Origin: Streptomyces sp. Ru72
Lineage (GTDB): Bacteria > Actinomycetota > Actinomycetes > Streptomycetales > Streptomycetaceae
DNA length: 64,000 nucleotides
Reading direction: 5' to 3'
Assembly: GCF_002920635.1 (NCBI RefSeq)
Contig: NZ_PQSR01000006.1
Span: forward strand, 62,001-126,000
In this document: piece by piece, positions 1-11,421 of the stretch
Numbering within the stretch: position 1 is the stretch's first letter
How the letters are laid out: every line of letters begins with the position of its first letter
Translations under genes and position numbers: made by a program
The notes under the pieces: generated by a model
What the model was told of the DNA's origin: nothing
What the model saw: only the letters and a program-made list of their open reading frames with translations
Database searches by the model: none

Positions 1-64
1 GTTCTTCGCCGAGGAGCCGGTCGGGGCGCTGGCGTACCTGGAGGAGTCGCTGGGAATCCAGTGA
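1..64 (+). CDS. 3' end of an unidentified gene (partial)
   Basis: Only the last 20 codons are inside the window, read in frame 2. The peptide ends EESLGIQ and stops at TGA 62-64. This is too short to assign a family. The next gene starts 15 bp later, so both may lie on one transcript. Confidence 0.6.
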   Translation, partial: FFAEEPVGALAYLEESLGIQ

Positions 65-79
65 CGCGGTGGTGCGAGC

Positions 80-778
80 ATGGCGGGCATGGCTACTCAT
101 GTGATCACCGGTGCGGGCTCCGGCATCGGCGCGTCCGTCGCCCGCCGCCTGCACGCGCGCGGGGACGACCTGGTGCTGCACGCGCGCGACGCGGGGCGGG
201 CGAAGGAGCTCGCGGCGGAGTTTCCCGGGGCGCGGACGCTGGTGGGCGACCTCGCGGAGCCCGACAGGCTGTCCTGGGCCCTCTCGCACCAGAGCCTGCC
301 GGACCGGGTGGACTCCCTGCTGCACATCGCGGGCGTGGTCGACCTGGGACGGGTGGGCGAGCTGACCCCGAAGTCCTGGCACCACCAGCTGAACGTCAAC
401 CTGGTCGCGCCCGCCGAGCTGACCCGCCTCTTCCTGCCGCAGCTGCGCGCCGCACGCGGCCAGGTGGTCTTCGTGAACTCGGGGGCGGGCCTGAACGCCC
501 ACGCGGAGTGGTCGGCGTACGCGGCCTCCAAGCACGGCCTGAAGGCCCTCGCGGACTCCCTACGGGAGGAGGAGCGCGCGAACGGCGTCCGGGTCACCTC
601 GGTCTACCCCGGCCGCACGGCGAGCCCGATGCAGGCCAAGGTCCACCAGCAGGAGGGCAAGCAGTACGACCCGTCCCGGTGGATCGACCCCGAGTCGGTG
701 GCGACGACGGTCCTGATGTGCCTGGACCTGCCGAGGGACGCGGAGGTCAACGACGTGACGGTGCGGCCGGGGCGGTGA
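80..778 (+). CDS. short-chain dehydrogenase/reductase (SDR family)
   Basis: A 232-residue classical SDR, probably an NAD(P)-dependent oxidoreductase of unknown substrate in the cytoplasm. The Rossmann glycine motif TGAGSGIG is at residues 10-17 and the catalytic Tyr147-x3-Lys151 lies in YAASK. The VNSGAG segment before it supplies the usual serine. The length is typical for a single-domain SDR. Two in-frame ATGs (80 and 89) are possible, and neither has a strong ribosome-binding site. It lies 15 bp after the preceding stop and 30 bp before the MetE-like gene. No neighbour reveals the substrate. Confidence 0.85.
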   Translation: MAGMATHVITGAGSGIGASVARRLHARGDDLVLHARDAGRAKELAAEFPGARTLVGDLAEPDRLSWALSHQSLPDRVDSLLHIAGVVDLGRVGELTPKSWHHQLNVNLVAPAELTRLFLPQLRAARGQVVFVNSGAGLNAHAEWSAYAASKHGLKALADSLREEERANGVRVTSVYPGRTASPMQAKVHQQEGKQYDPSRWIDPESVATTVLMCLDLPRDAEVNDVTVRPGR

Positions 779-808
779 GCGTACCGGCCGATTGCATAGG
801 CTGCCGGG

Positions 809-1816
809 GTGAGTGAGAACAGCCAGTTCGCCTTCGGGGCCGCCACCGGCGTGGGGTCCATGCCCGGTGGGGACGCCCGGGAGGCGGCCAAGACCGTCAC
901 CGGGAGCTTCGAGGACTTTCCCTTTCTTGCCGAGCTGCCCGCGCGGGGGCCCGGTGCGGACATGATCGGGCGGACCGCGGGGATGCTCGTCGACCTGTAC
1001 GCGCGCGTGGAGCCGAGCGGCTGGCGGTTCGGGGACCGGCCGGGGCGGGACACCCGGCGGGCGCGCGCCTGGCTCGGCGAGGACCTCGACGCGCTCGAGG
1101 AGTTCACGCAGGAGTACGAGGGAGCGCTGAAAGTGCAGGCGGTGGGCCCGTGGACGCTCGCCGCCGCGCTGGAGCTGAAGAACGGCGAGGCGGCACTGTC
1201 CGACCCCGGCGCATGCCGGGACCTCGCGGGCTCGCTCGCCGAGGGCCTTCGGATCCATCTCGACGAGGTGCGGCGCCGCGTCCCCGGCGCCCGGCTCGTC
1301 CTCCAGCTCGACGAACCCTCCCTCACCGCCGTACTGCGCGGCCGGGTGAGGACCGCGAGCGGCTACCGCACCCACCGGGCCGTGGACCGGCAGATCGTCG
1401 AGGCCACCTTGCGGGAGGTGATCGGCGTGCACACGGACGGCCCGGTCGTCGTCCACTCCTGCGCCCCGGACGTCCCGTTCGCCCTCCTCCGCAGGGCGGG
1501 CGCCGACGGGGTCTCGTTCGACTTCTCCCTGCTCACCGAGCGTGACGACGAGGCGATCGGGGAGGCCGTGGAGGGGGGTACACGGCTGCTCGCCGGGGTC
1601 GTACCGTCCGTGGACGGCCCATTGTCAGACCCTGCCGGTAGCGTCATGGGTGTCAGGACGCTGTGGCGCAGGCTGGGGCTGAATCCGGGGCTTCTCGCGG
1701 AGGCGGTCACGGTCACGCCGACGTGCGGGCTCGCGGGCGCCTCCCCGGACTACGCGCGCAGGGCGCTCGCCCACTGCGTCCGGGCGGCGAGATCCCTCGC
1801 GGACAACCCAGAGTAA
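809..1816 (+). CDS. MetE C-terminal-like (cobalamin-independent methionine synthase family) protein
   Basis: A 335-residue protein of the UROD/MetE-like superfamily, corresponding to the C-terminal catalytic barrel of cobalamin-independent methionine synthase and lacking the N-terminal half. The zinc-thiolate ligands expected for homocysteine activation are visible: His216-x-Cys218 in VVHSCAPD and Cys306 in PTCGLAG. The segment LQLDEPSL carries the family DEP motif. It may transfer a methyl group to a thiol, but the methyl donor cannot be read from sequence. A TAGGCT hexamer at 797-802 ends six bases before the GTG, so the mRNA is probably leaderless. ligA begins 16 bp after the stop and is probably co-transcribed. 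Confidence 0.8.
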   Translation: MSENSQFAFGAATGVGSMPGGDAREAAKTVTGSFEDFPFLAELPARGPGADMIGRTAGMLVDLYARVEPSGWRFGDRPGRDTRRARAWLGEDLDALEEFTQEYEGALKVQAVGPWTLAAALELKNGEAALSDPGACRDLAGSLAEGLRIHLDEVRRRVPGARLVLQLDEPSLTAVLRGRVRTASGYRTHRAVDRQIVEATLREVIGVHTDGPVVVHSCAPDVPFALLRRAGADGVSFDFSLLTERDDEAIGEAVEGGTRLLAGVVPSVDGPLSDPAGSVMGVRTLWRRLGLNPGLLAEAVTVTPTCGLAGASPDYARRALAHCVRAARSLADNPE

Positions 1817-4027
<2,211 letters not shown>

Positions 4028-4252
4028 CGGTTGAAGGTCACCCGTTCGGCGCATACCAGATGCATACGGGTGGCCGGGGCGCATTCGGGCAACCGTCGAC
4101 GACCGCTGCCCGGGAAAGCCTTGTGCGGCCTACTGTTGAGCTGTGCGCCTGCCGTGCCCGGACGCGTGGTGGGTTTTCAGTCGCGGTGCCGTTGACGGTT
4201 CGTCGGGCAATCGGGCCGCGTGGCGAGGGCACCGGCTGTGAGAGGGACGGGA

Positions 4253-6586
4253 ATGGAACCGACCAAGAGCGCCGCCCCGGACTCACGGCTGCGCCTGCGC
4301 CGGGTTTCCGGCGCCTGGCGGGCAGGGCGCCGGATCGTGCGACCGTCGGGGCACGCGGGTACGGGCGGCCCGCGTACCGTGCCACGGGCTCTTCCGGGGG
4401 CACCCCCCGACCCCGGCGCCGGAGTCGCGGCGGGAAGCACCCAGGGCACGGCCTCGCTACCGGCCCTGCCGCCCGGCAGCGGCGCGCTCGCCGACGGGAG
4501 CTCCTCCGCGCTGCCCGGCCAGGACGGGGAGCGGCACATGTCTTGGCCCGCGCTGCCCGCGGTGGTGGTCGCGGCCGCCGGGTTCGTCCTCGGCGCCGGG
4601 TTCTACCGGGCGTTCGGCGAACAGCACGCGCTCTTCCCGTCCGGCGCCGTCGGCTGGTCCCTGGCCGTGCTCACCGGCATCATCGTCGGTCACCTGGTCA
4701 TGCTCGGCCGCTCCCGCTGGTGGGGCGGCACGGGCTCGGGAGCCGCCCTCACCCTCGCCGTCCTGCTGCTGTACGGCTGGGTGCCCGCCGTGATGGTCAG
4801 CCTCACCGTCGTCGTCCTGGTCGGCACAGCCCGGCTGGGCCGCTGGCGGCAGGGCGTACTGCACGGCGCGGTCGACCTCCTCGGCATCGGCGCCGGAGCC
4901 CTCGTACTGGCCGCCTTCGGGCGGGTGCCGACCGTCGAGACGCCCTGGGACCCGGCCGCCTGGACCCTCTACGCCGCCCCCCAGGTCGTCCTCGTCGCCA
5001 CCGCGTACCTCGCCGTGACCCGGCTGCTCCTGTGGTACCTGCACGCGCCGCGCGCCGGCGGCCTGCCCACCGTCGCCCGCACCGCCCTGGTGCGGCACGG
5101 ACTCCTCGCCGTCGCGCTGCTCGGCATCGCCCCCCTGGTCTGCGTCGTCGCCGTCGCGGTGCCGGTCCTGCTGCCGCTGTTCTCCATCCCGCTCATCGCC
5201 CTGGACTCCACCTTGTGGATAGCCCGTGCCCGCGCCGAGGAGCAGCTGCGCGACCGGCTGACCGGGTTGCCCAACCGGCAGTGGCTGCTGGAGCGCACCT
5301 GGACGGCCCTCGACGACGCCGAGCGGATCGGGGCACGGGCCGCCCTGATGCTCATCGACCTCGACCGCTTCCGATCCGTGAACGACACGCTCGGCCATCT
5401 CGCGGGCGACCGGCTGCTGCTGCAGATAGCCGAGCGGCTGCGGCTGGCCCTGCCGCGCGGGGCGGAGGCCGCGCGGCTCGGGGGCGACGAGTTCGCGGTC
5501 TTACTGCCGGTCGCGGACTCCACGACGTCCGCGTCGAGGGCGGCCCGCAGCCTGGTCGCCGCACTCAGCTCGCCGCTCGATCTGGACGGGCTCACGCTCG
5601 TCCTGGAGGCCAGCGCCGGGGTCGCCGTCTTCCCCGACCACGCGCTGGACGCGGAGGGGCTGCTGCGGCGGGCGGACGTCGCGATGTACCAGGCGAAGCG
5701 GGACCGCACCGGGGTGGAGGTGTACGAGTCCAAGCGGGACTCGAACACGCCCGACCGGCTCGGGCTGCTGGGTGATCTGCGGCGGGCGCTGGACGCGCAC
5801 GAGGTGCAGTTGCACTACCAGCCGAAGGTGCGCTTCGACGGGCAGGTCGCCGGGCTCGAGGCGCTCGTGCGGTGGGTGCATCCCGAGCGCGGGAAGGTGC
5901 CGCCGGACGAGTTCATCGCGATCGCGGAGTCGTCCGGGCTGATGCCGCACCTGACGGAGTACGTGCTGGAGACGGCGCTCGAGCAGGTGGCGCGGTGGCG
6001 GGCGCAGGGGCTCACGGTGCCGGTCGCGGTGAACGTCTCGCCGCGCGACGTCCACACGCCGGGGTTCGCCGGGTCGGTCGCGGCGCGGCTGGCGCGGCAC
6101 GGGGTGCCGGCGGGGGCGCTCCAGCTGGAGATCACGGAACACGTGCTCCTGGAGGACCCCCAGCGGGCCGCGGACACGCTGGCGGGGCTGGCCGGGCACG
6201 GCGTGAAGATGTCGCTGGACGACTTCGGTACGGGCTACTCGTCGCTCGTGCATCTGCGGCGGCTGCCGGTGAGCGAGCTGAAGATCGACCGGTCGTTCGT
6301 GGCGCGGCTCGCGGTGGACGCGGAGGACGCCGAGATCGTGCGCTGCACGGTGGACCTCGCGCATTCGCTGGGACTGCTCGTCGTCGCGGAGGGGGTCGAG
6401 GACGACGAGACATGGGAGCGGCTGCGGGACCTGGGCTGCGACGCGGTGCAGGGATGGCTGGTCGCCGCGGCGATGCCCGCGGAGGAGATGACGACGTGGC
6501 TGCGGGCCCGAGGAGTACGGGGGTGGCAGCGCCCCAGGGCCGCGCTCCCCGCGGCCGCCGCGGACGACCCCGGGCGGCTCGGCTGA
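4253..6586 (+). CDS. rmdB: membrane GGDEF-EAL protein, RmdB-type c-di-GMP phosphodiesterase
   Basis: A polytopic membrane protein of about 777 residues: roughly eight hydrophobic segments (about residues 95-330), then GGDEF and EAL domains. The diguanylate cyclase signature GGDEF is intact near residues 410-414. The phosphodiesterase domain keeps EAL (residue 536 on), NVS, LEITEH, LDDFGTGYSS, LKIDRSF and VAEGVE, so c-di-GMP hydrolysis is expected. Membrane segments, domain order and position just after ligA match S. coelicolor RmdB (SCO5495), which affects development. ATG 4253 is preferred over upstream GTG 4220 because of an AGAGGGACGG site. A rare TTA leucine codon at 5501-5503, two codons after GGDEF-Ala, makes translation potentially bldA-dependent. 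Confidence 0.88.
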   Translation: MEPTKSAAPDSRLRLRRVSGAWRAGRRIVRPSGHAGTGGPRTVPRALPGAPPDPGAGVAAGSTQGTASLPALPPGSGALADGSSSALPGQDGERHMSWPALPAVVVAAAGFVLGAGFYRAFGEQHALFPSGAVGWSLAVLTGIIVGHLVMLGRSRWWGGTGSGAALTLAVLLLYGWVPAVMVSLTVVVLVGTARLGRWRQGVLHGAVDLLGIGAGALVLAAFGRVPTVETPWDPAAWTLYAAPQVVLVATAYLAVTRLLLWYLHAPRAGGLPTVARTALVRHGLLAVALLGIAPLVCVVAVAVPVLLPLFSIPLIALDSTLWIARARAEEQLRDRLTGLPNRQWLLERTWTALDDAERIGARAALMLIDLDRFRSVNDTLGHLAGDRLLLQIAERLRLALPRGAEAARLGGDEFAVLLPVADSTTSASRAARSLVAALSSPLDLDGLTLVLEASAGVAVFPDHALDAEGLLRRADVAMYQAKRDRTGVEVYESKRDSNTPDRLGLLGDLRRALDAHEVQLHYQPKVRFDGQVAGLEALVRWVHPERGKVPPDEFIAIAESSGLMPHLTEYVLETALEQVARWRAQGLTVPVAVNVSPRDVHTPGFAGSVAARLARHGVPAGALQLEITEHVLLEDPQRAADTLAGLAGHGVKMSLDDFGTGYSSLVHLRRLPVSELKIDRSFVARLAVDAEDAEIVRCTVDLAHSLGLLVVAEGVEDDETWERLRDLGCDAVQGWLVAAAMPAEEMTTWLRARGVRGWQRPRAALPAAAADDPGRLG

Positions 6587-6624
6587 CCCGGCAGCCGCCG
6601 TGATCAGCTCGTCCCCGCCGCGAA

Positions 6625-6829
6625 GTGCCCGACCAGCAGGGCGAGCCGGCGTTCATGGGCCTCGTCGGCACCCGTGCCGAGGCCTGGTTCCTGCTCGCCG
6701 TGGCGCCCGTGCCGTTCTTCGACATGCTGATGGTCCTGCGTCACGGCGGCACGAAGGCCGTGGCCTTCGGGCCACGTCGCCACCGCGGTCGTTGTCCTCA
6801 TCGGCGCCGGTCTGCTCTTCGCCGTCTGA
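6625..6829 (+). pseudogene. remnant of a small DUF4267-like membrane protein gene (frameshifted)
   Basis: Two short overlapping frames together read like the C-terminal half of small DUF4267-type membrane proteins: EAWFLLAVAPVPFFDMLMVL with RHGGTKAVAFG in one frame, then HVATAVVVLIGAGLLFAV and a TGA at 6827-6829 in another. The break is near 6770-6775. The N-terminal half is missing and there is no ribosome-binding site. I infer a decayed gene; the family name rests on memory of the 'VLRHGG...AFG' pattern. Confidence 0.45.
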
Positions 6830-6860
6830 TCACGCCCGTACCGACACCAGGGAGTCGCAC

Positions 6861-7355
6861 ATGTCGCTGTTCGTACCGAAGTTCGACGAGTCGGTGATCG
6901 TCCGGGAGGCGGAGGCCGAGGTGGTCGGCCGTGCCCCGGCCACGATCCGGCTGCTGGCCGACAGCAGCCGGACAGGTGGGGCGCTGTCCACCCAGCGCGT
7001 CACCCTCACGGCCGGTGCCGACGGTGCCAAGCCGCACTGGCACGACAACTCCGCCGAGATGTTCTTCCTGCTCGACGGCGCCGCCGACATCCTCTCCGGG
7101 GAGGACATCGTCACCGCCGGGCCGGGCGACCTCGTCATCGTTCCGCCCGGCAAGCCGCACGCCTTCGCCGCCGTACCCGGTGCGGACGCCGACCTGCTCA
7201 TCGTCATCACCCCGGGTGTCGAGCGCTTCGAGTACTTCCGTCACCTCCGGCGCATCGCCCTCGGTGAGGCCACCCGGGAGAGCCTGCTGGAGGTGCAGGA
7301 CCTGTACGACAACCACTTTCTGCGCAGCGAGGCGTGGGAAGGGCGCCGAGGCTGA
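6861..7355 (+). CDS. cupin-domain protein
   Basis: A 164-residue single-domain cupin. The metal-binding core is visible: PHWHDNSAEMFFLLDG (motif 1, His-x-His...Glu) and PGDLVIVPPGKPHAF (motif 2, with the downstream His). A helical C-terminal extension (EYFRHLRRIALGE...) is typical of small actinobacterial cupins near quinone or sugar metabolism genes. The substrate is unknown. ATG 6861 has an AGGGAG site at 6849-6854 and is chosen over a much longer frame that would run through the upstream remnant. The last codons lie inside a 23-bp direct repeat. Confidence 0.8.
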   Translation: MSLFVPKFDESVIVREAEAEVVGRAPATIRLLADSSRTGGALSTQRVTLTAGADGAKPHWHDNSAEMFFLLDGAADILSGEDIVTAGPGDLVIVPPGKPHAFAAVPGADADLLIVITPGVERFEYFRHLRRIALGEATRESLLEVQDLYDNHFLRSEAWEGRRG

Positions 7356-7396
7356 GGGGCGGGCGCCCTCCCCGGGCGCCGAGGCTGAGGGGCGGG
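7341..7396. repeat. 23-bp direct repeat at the cupin stop codon
   Basis: The 23 bases at 7341-7363, which contain the cupin stop codon, recur exactly at 7374-7396, 33 bp downstream. This looks like a local tandem duplication of the gene's 3' end. Confidence 0.7.
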
Positions 7397-7440
7397 GCCC
7401 GGCAAACCGTTTCACGGGGACGCCGCCCCGCCCCATAGGA

Positions 7441-7536
7441 TTAGGACCTGTCGACACATTCCCGCCTGCCGTGCGGCGTCTGGCACGCACGGCCCGCCCT
7501 TCGGGCGGACGACGGGACTGTGCCGACAGGCCCTAG
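7441..7536. mobile_element. MITE-like inverted-repeat element upstream of gatC
   Basis: A segment of about 96 bp bounded by imperfect terminal inverted repeats. The left arm starts GGACCTGTCGACACA and the right arm, read inward, starts GGGCCTGTCGGCACA; about 20 of the outer 24 positions match. Both ends carry YTAR-type tetranucleotides (TTAG at 7441-7444, CTAG at 7533-7536). Inside are two smaller palindromes: GCCGTGCG/CGCACGGC and CCGCCC-TTC-GGGCGG. There is no coding capacity. The pattern fits a small non-autonomous element of IS5/IS630 type sitting in the gat leader, 37 bp before the gatC start. A host-made stem-loop is the alternative. Confidence 0.5.
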
Positions 7537-7573
7537 GCCCAAACCACACACACTCACCCCAGAGGATCGCTGC

Positions 7574-7870
7574 ATGCCTGGCATCACGCGCGAGGAGGTC
7601 GCCCACCTCGCCCGGCTGGCGCGTCTGGAGCTGAAGCCCGAAGAGCTCGACCACTTCGCCGGCCAGCTCGACGACATCATCGGCGCGGTAGCCCGCGTCA
7701 GCGAGGTCGCCGACCAAGACGTACCGCCGACCTCTCACCCGCTGCCGCTGACGAACGTCATGCGCCCGGACGAGGTCCGTCCGTCGCTCACCCCCGAGCA
7801 GGCGCTGTCCGGCGCCCCGGCCCAGGAGCAGCAGCGTTTCAAGGTGCCGCAGATCCTGGGGGAGGAGTAG
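7574..7870 (+). CDS. gatC: Asp-tRNA(Asn)/Glu-tRNA(Gln) amidotransferase subunit C
   Basis: A 98-residue GatC, the small belt-like subunit that stabilises the GatA-GatB complex converting misacylated Glu-tRNA(Gln) and/or Asp-tRNA(Asn). The N-terminal [17 protein letters not shown] helix and the C-terminal Pro-rich tail ending KVPQILGEE are family hallmarks. ATG 7574 has an AGAGGA site at 7561-7566. It is the first gene of gatC-gatA-small ORF-gatB; gatA starts 6 bp after its stop. Confidence 0.96.
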   Translation: MPGITREEVAHLARLARLELKPEELDHFAGQLDDIIGAVARVSEVADQDVPPTSHPLPLTNVMRPDEVRPSLTPEQALSGAPAQEQQRFKVPQILGEE

Positions 7871-7876
7871 CCCACC

Positions 7877-9375
<1,499 letters not shown>

Positions 9376-9379
<4 letters not shown>

Positions 9380-9618
9380 GTAAGGCGCTGTCCAAGGCCA
9401 AGGGCTTCAAGAAGTCCAAGTCCGGTACGTACCTGTCCATGGCCACCACCGCGTTCGGCGCGATCAGTGTCGCGAAGCAGGTCAAGAAGGCCCGCCTCGA
9501 ACACGACACGCTGCGCCTGATCGACGCCGCCGTGTCCGCCGCCGCCATCGTCACCGGCCTCGCCCTGCTCGTGCGGGAGCTGAAGCGCCTGGGCGACGAC
9601 GACGTCCTGCTGGGCTGA
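9376..9618 (+). CDS. small conserved membrane-associated protein inside the gat operon
   Basis: An 80-residue protein that overlaps the gatA stop (GTGA) and ends 16 bp before gatB. The N-terminus is lysine-rich ([15 protein letters not shown]). A weak hydrophobic stretch ([12 protein letters not shown]) follows, then a charged region, then a stronger hydrophobic helix ([16 protein letters not shown]) and RELKRLG. GGAGG at 9361-9365 supports the start. I recall an uncharacterised gene at this position in other Streptomyces (between gatA and gatB). Its conserved placement suggests co-expression with the amidotransferase, but no function can be assigned. Confidence 0.75.
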
Positions 9619-9634
9619 GAGGGAAAGTTTCACC

Positions 9635-11149
9635 GTGACCACCACGACCGACCTGGTGTCGTACGAGGACGCGCTGGCGTCGTACGACCCCGTCATGGGC
9701 CTCGAGGTCCATGTCGAACTCGGCACCAGGACCAAGATGTTCTGCGGCTGTTCCACGGCGCTCGGCGCCGAGCCGAACACCCAGACCTGCCCCACCTGCC
9801 TCGGCCTGCCCGGCTCCCTCCCCGTCGTCAACGCGACCGGCGTGGAGTCCGCGATCAGGATCGGTCTCGCGCTGAACTGCGAGATCGCCGAGTGGTGCCG
9901 CTTCGCCCGGAAGAACTACTTCTATCCGGACATGCCGAAGAACTTCCAGACCTCCCAGTACGACGAGCCGATCGCCTTCAACGGCTACCTCGACGTGCAG
10001 CTGGAGGACGGCACCACCTTCCGCGTGGAGATCGAGCGCGCCCACATGGAGGAGGACACCGGCAAGTCGACGCACGTCGGCGGCGCCACCGGCCGTATCC
10101 ACGGCGCCCAGCACTCGCTGCTGGACTACAACCGTGCCGGCATCCCGCTGATCGAGATCGTCACCAAGCCGATCGTCGGCGCCGGCGAGCGCGCGCCGGA
10201 GGTGGCGAAGGCGTACGTCCGCGAGCTGCGCGAGCTCATCCGGGCGCTCGGCGTCTCCGAGGCCCGCATGGAGATGGGCCAGATGCGCTGTGATGTGAAC
10301 CTGTCGCTGATGCCCAAGGGCTCGGAGAAGTTCGGCACCCGCAGCGAGACCAAGAACGTCAACTCGCTGCGCTCCGTCGAGCGCGCCTGCCGCTACGAGA
10401 TCCAGCGCCACGCCGCAGTGCTCGACAGCGGCGGCACGGTGACCCAGGAGACCCGCCACTTCCACGAGGACACCGGCACGACCACCTCGGGCCGGACCAA
10501 GGAGGAGGCCGAGGACTACCGGTACTTCCCCGAGCCGGACCTCGTCCCGGTGGCGCCCCCGCGCGAGTGGGTCGAGGAGCTGCGCACCTCGCTGCCCGAG
10601 CTGCCGCTGGTGCGCCGCAACCGGCTGCGCGAGGAGTGGGGCGTCTCCGCCACCGACATGCAGGCGATCCTCAACGCCGGTGCCCTGGACCTGATCGTCG
10701 CCACCATCGACGCGGGCGCCGACGCGGCCGCCGCGCGCAAGTGGTGGATGGGCGAGCTGGCTCGCAACGCCAACGAGTCGGGCAAGGCCCTGGACGAGCT
10801 GCCGATCACGCCGGAGCAGGTCGCCCGCGTGACCAAGCTCGTGGAGTCGGGCGACCTCAACGACAAGCTGGCCCGCCAGGTCATCGAGGGCGTCCTCGCG
10901 GGCGAGGGCACCCCGGACGAGGTCGTCGAGAAGCGCGGTCTGAAGGTCGTCTCCGACGAGGGCGCGCTGACCGCCGCCGTCGACGAGGCCATCGCCGGCA
11001 ACCCGGCCATCGCGGACAAGATCCGCGGCGGCAAGGTGGCCGCGGCCGGCGCCCTGGTCGGCGCCGTCATGAAGGCCACCCGCGGTCAGGCCGACGCGGC
11101 CCGCGTCAAGGAGCTGATCCTTCAGAAGCTCGGCGTCAGCGAAGGCTGA
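9635..11149 (+). CDS. gatB: Asp-tRNA(Asn)/Glu-tRNA(Gln) amidotransferase subunit B
   Basis: A 504-residue GatB, the kinase/tRNA-binding subunit that activates the misacylated amino acid with ATP and receives ammonia from GatA. Visible hallmarks are [18 protein letters not shown] at the N-terminus, [13 protein letters not shown] (zinc-binding cysteines), [20 protein letters not shown], and the C-terminal YqeY-like tail domain ([24 protein letters not shown]). The GTG start follows GAGAGGGA. A strong hairpin follows the gene, so this ends the gat operon. Confidence 0.97.
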   Translation: MTTTTDLVSYEDALASYDPVMGLEVHVELGTRTKMFCGCSTALGAEPNTQTCPTCLGLPGSLPVVNATGVESAIRIGLALNCEIAEWCRFARKNYFYPDMPKNFQTSQYDEPIAFNGYLDVQLEDGTTFRVEIERAHMEEDTGKSTHVGGATGRIHGAQHSLLDYNRAGIPLIEIVTKPIVGAGERAPEVAKAYVRELRELIRALGVSEARMEMGQMRCDVNLSLMPKGSEKFGTRSETKNVNSLRSVERACRYEIQRHAAVLDSGGTVTQETRHFHEDTGTTTSGRTKEEAEDYRYFPEPDLVPVAPPREWVEELRTSLPELPLVRRNRLREEWGVSATDMQAILNAGALDLIVATIDAGADAAAARKWWMGELARNANESGKALDELPITPEQVARVTKLVESGDLNDKLARQVIEGVLAGEGTPDEVVEKRGLKVVSDEGALTAAVDEAIAGNPAIADKIRGGKVAAAGALVGAVMKATRGQADAARVKELILQKLGVSEG

Positions 11150-11170
11150 CGCGGATCGCGGAACGCTCCC

Positions 11171-11206
11171 GAGGGGCAGTACACCGAATCCGGTGTACTG
11201 CCCCTC
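11171..11206 (+). terminator. gat operon terminator
   Basis: A perfect 16-bp inverted repeat with a 4-base AATC loop lies 21 bp after the gatB stop. It has no long T tract, as is common for Streptomyces terminators. Confidence 0.8.
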
Positions 11207-11421
11207 GTTCGCTTACAAAAACCTTAAGTGGCGACAGAGTTGCTGGGATTGTCCTGTGACGTGGGTCCCATTCCCGTGAGTAACGCCACGAAAGTGACAA
11301 ACGATCTTTTCCGGCTGCGAAAGTGTTGTGGATTGCTCATGCGTTCTTTGCGGGCTGTTCAGTTCCCCCAGCGGCTGTCCCCGAGGCAAAGATCCACGAA
11401 ATACCCCAGGGAGCACGATCT

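Noticed and set aside
11276..11289. GTGAGTAACGCCAC, a match to the Streptomyces Crp motif GTG-N6-GNCAC, upstream of the MMPL gene
   Set aside because: The motif has few fixed bases and is expected many times by chance in GC-rich DNA. There is no second line of evidence.
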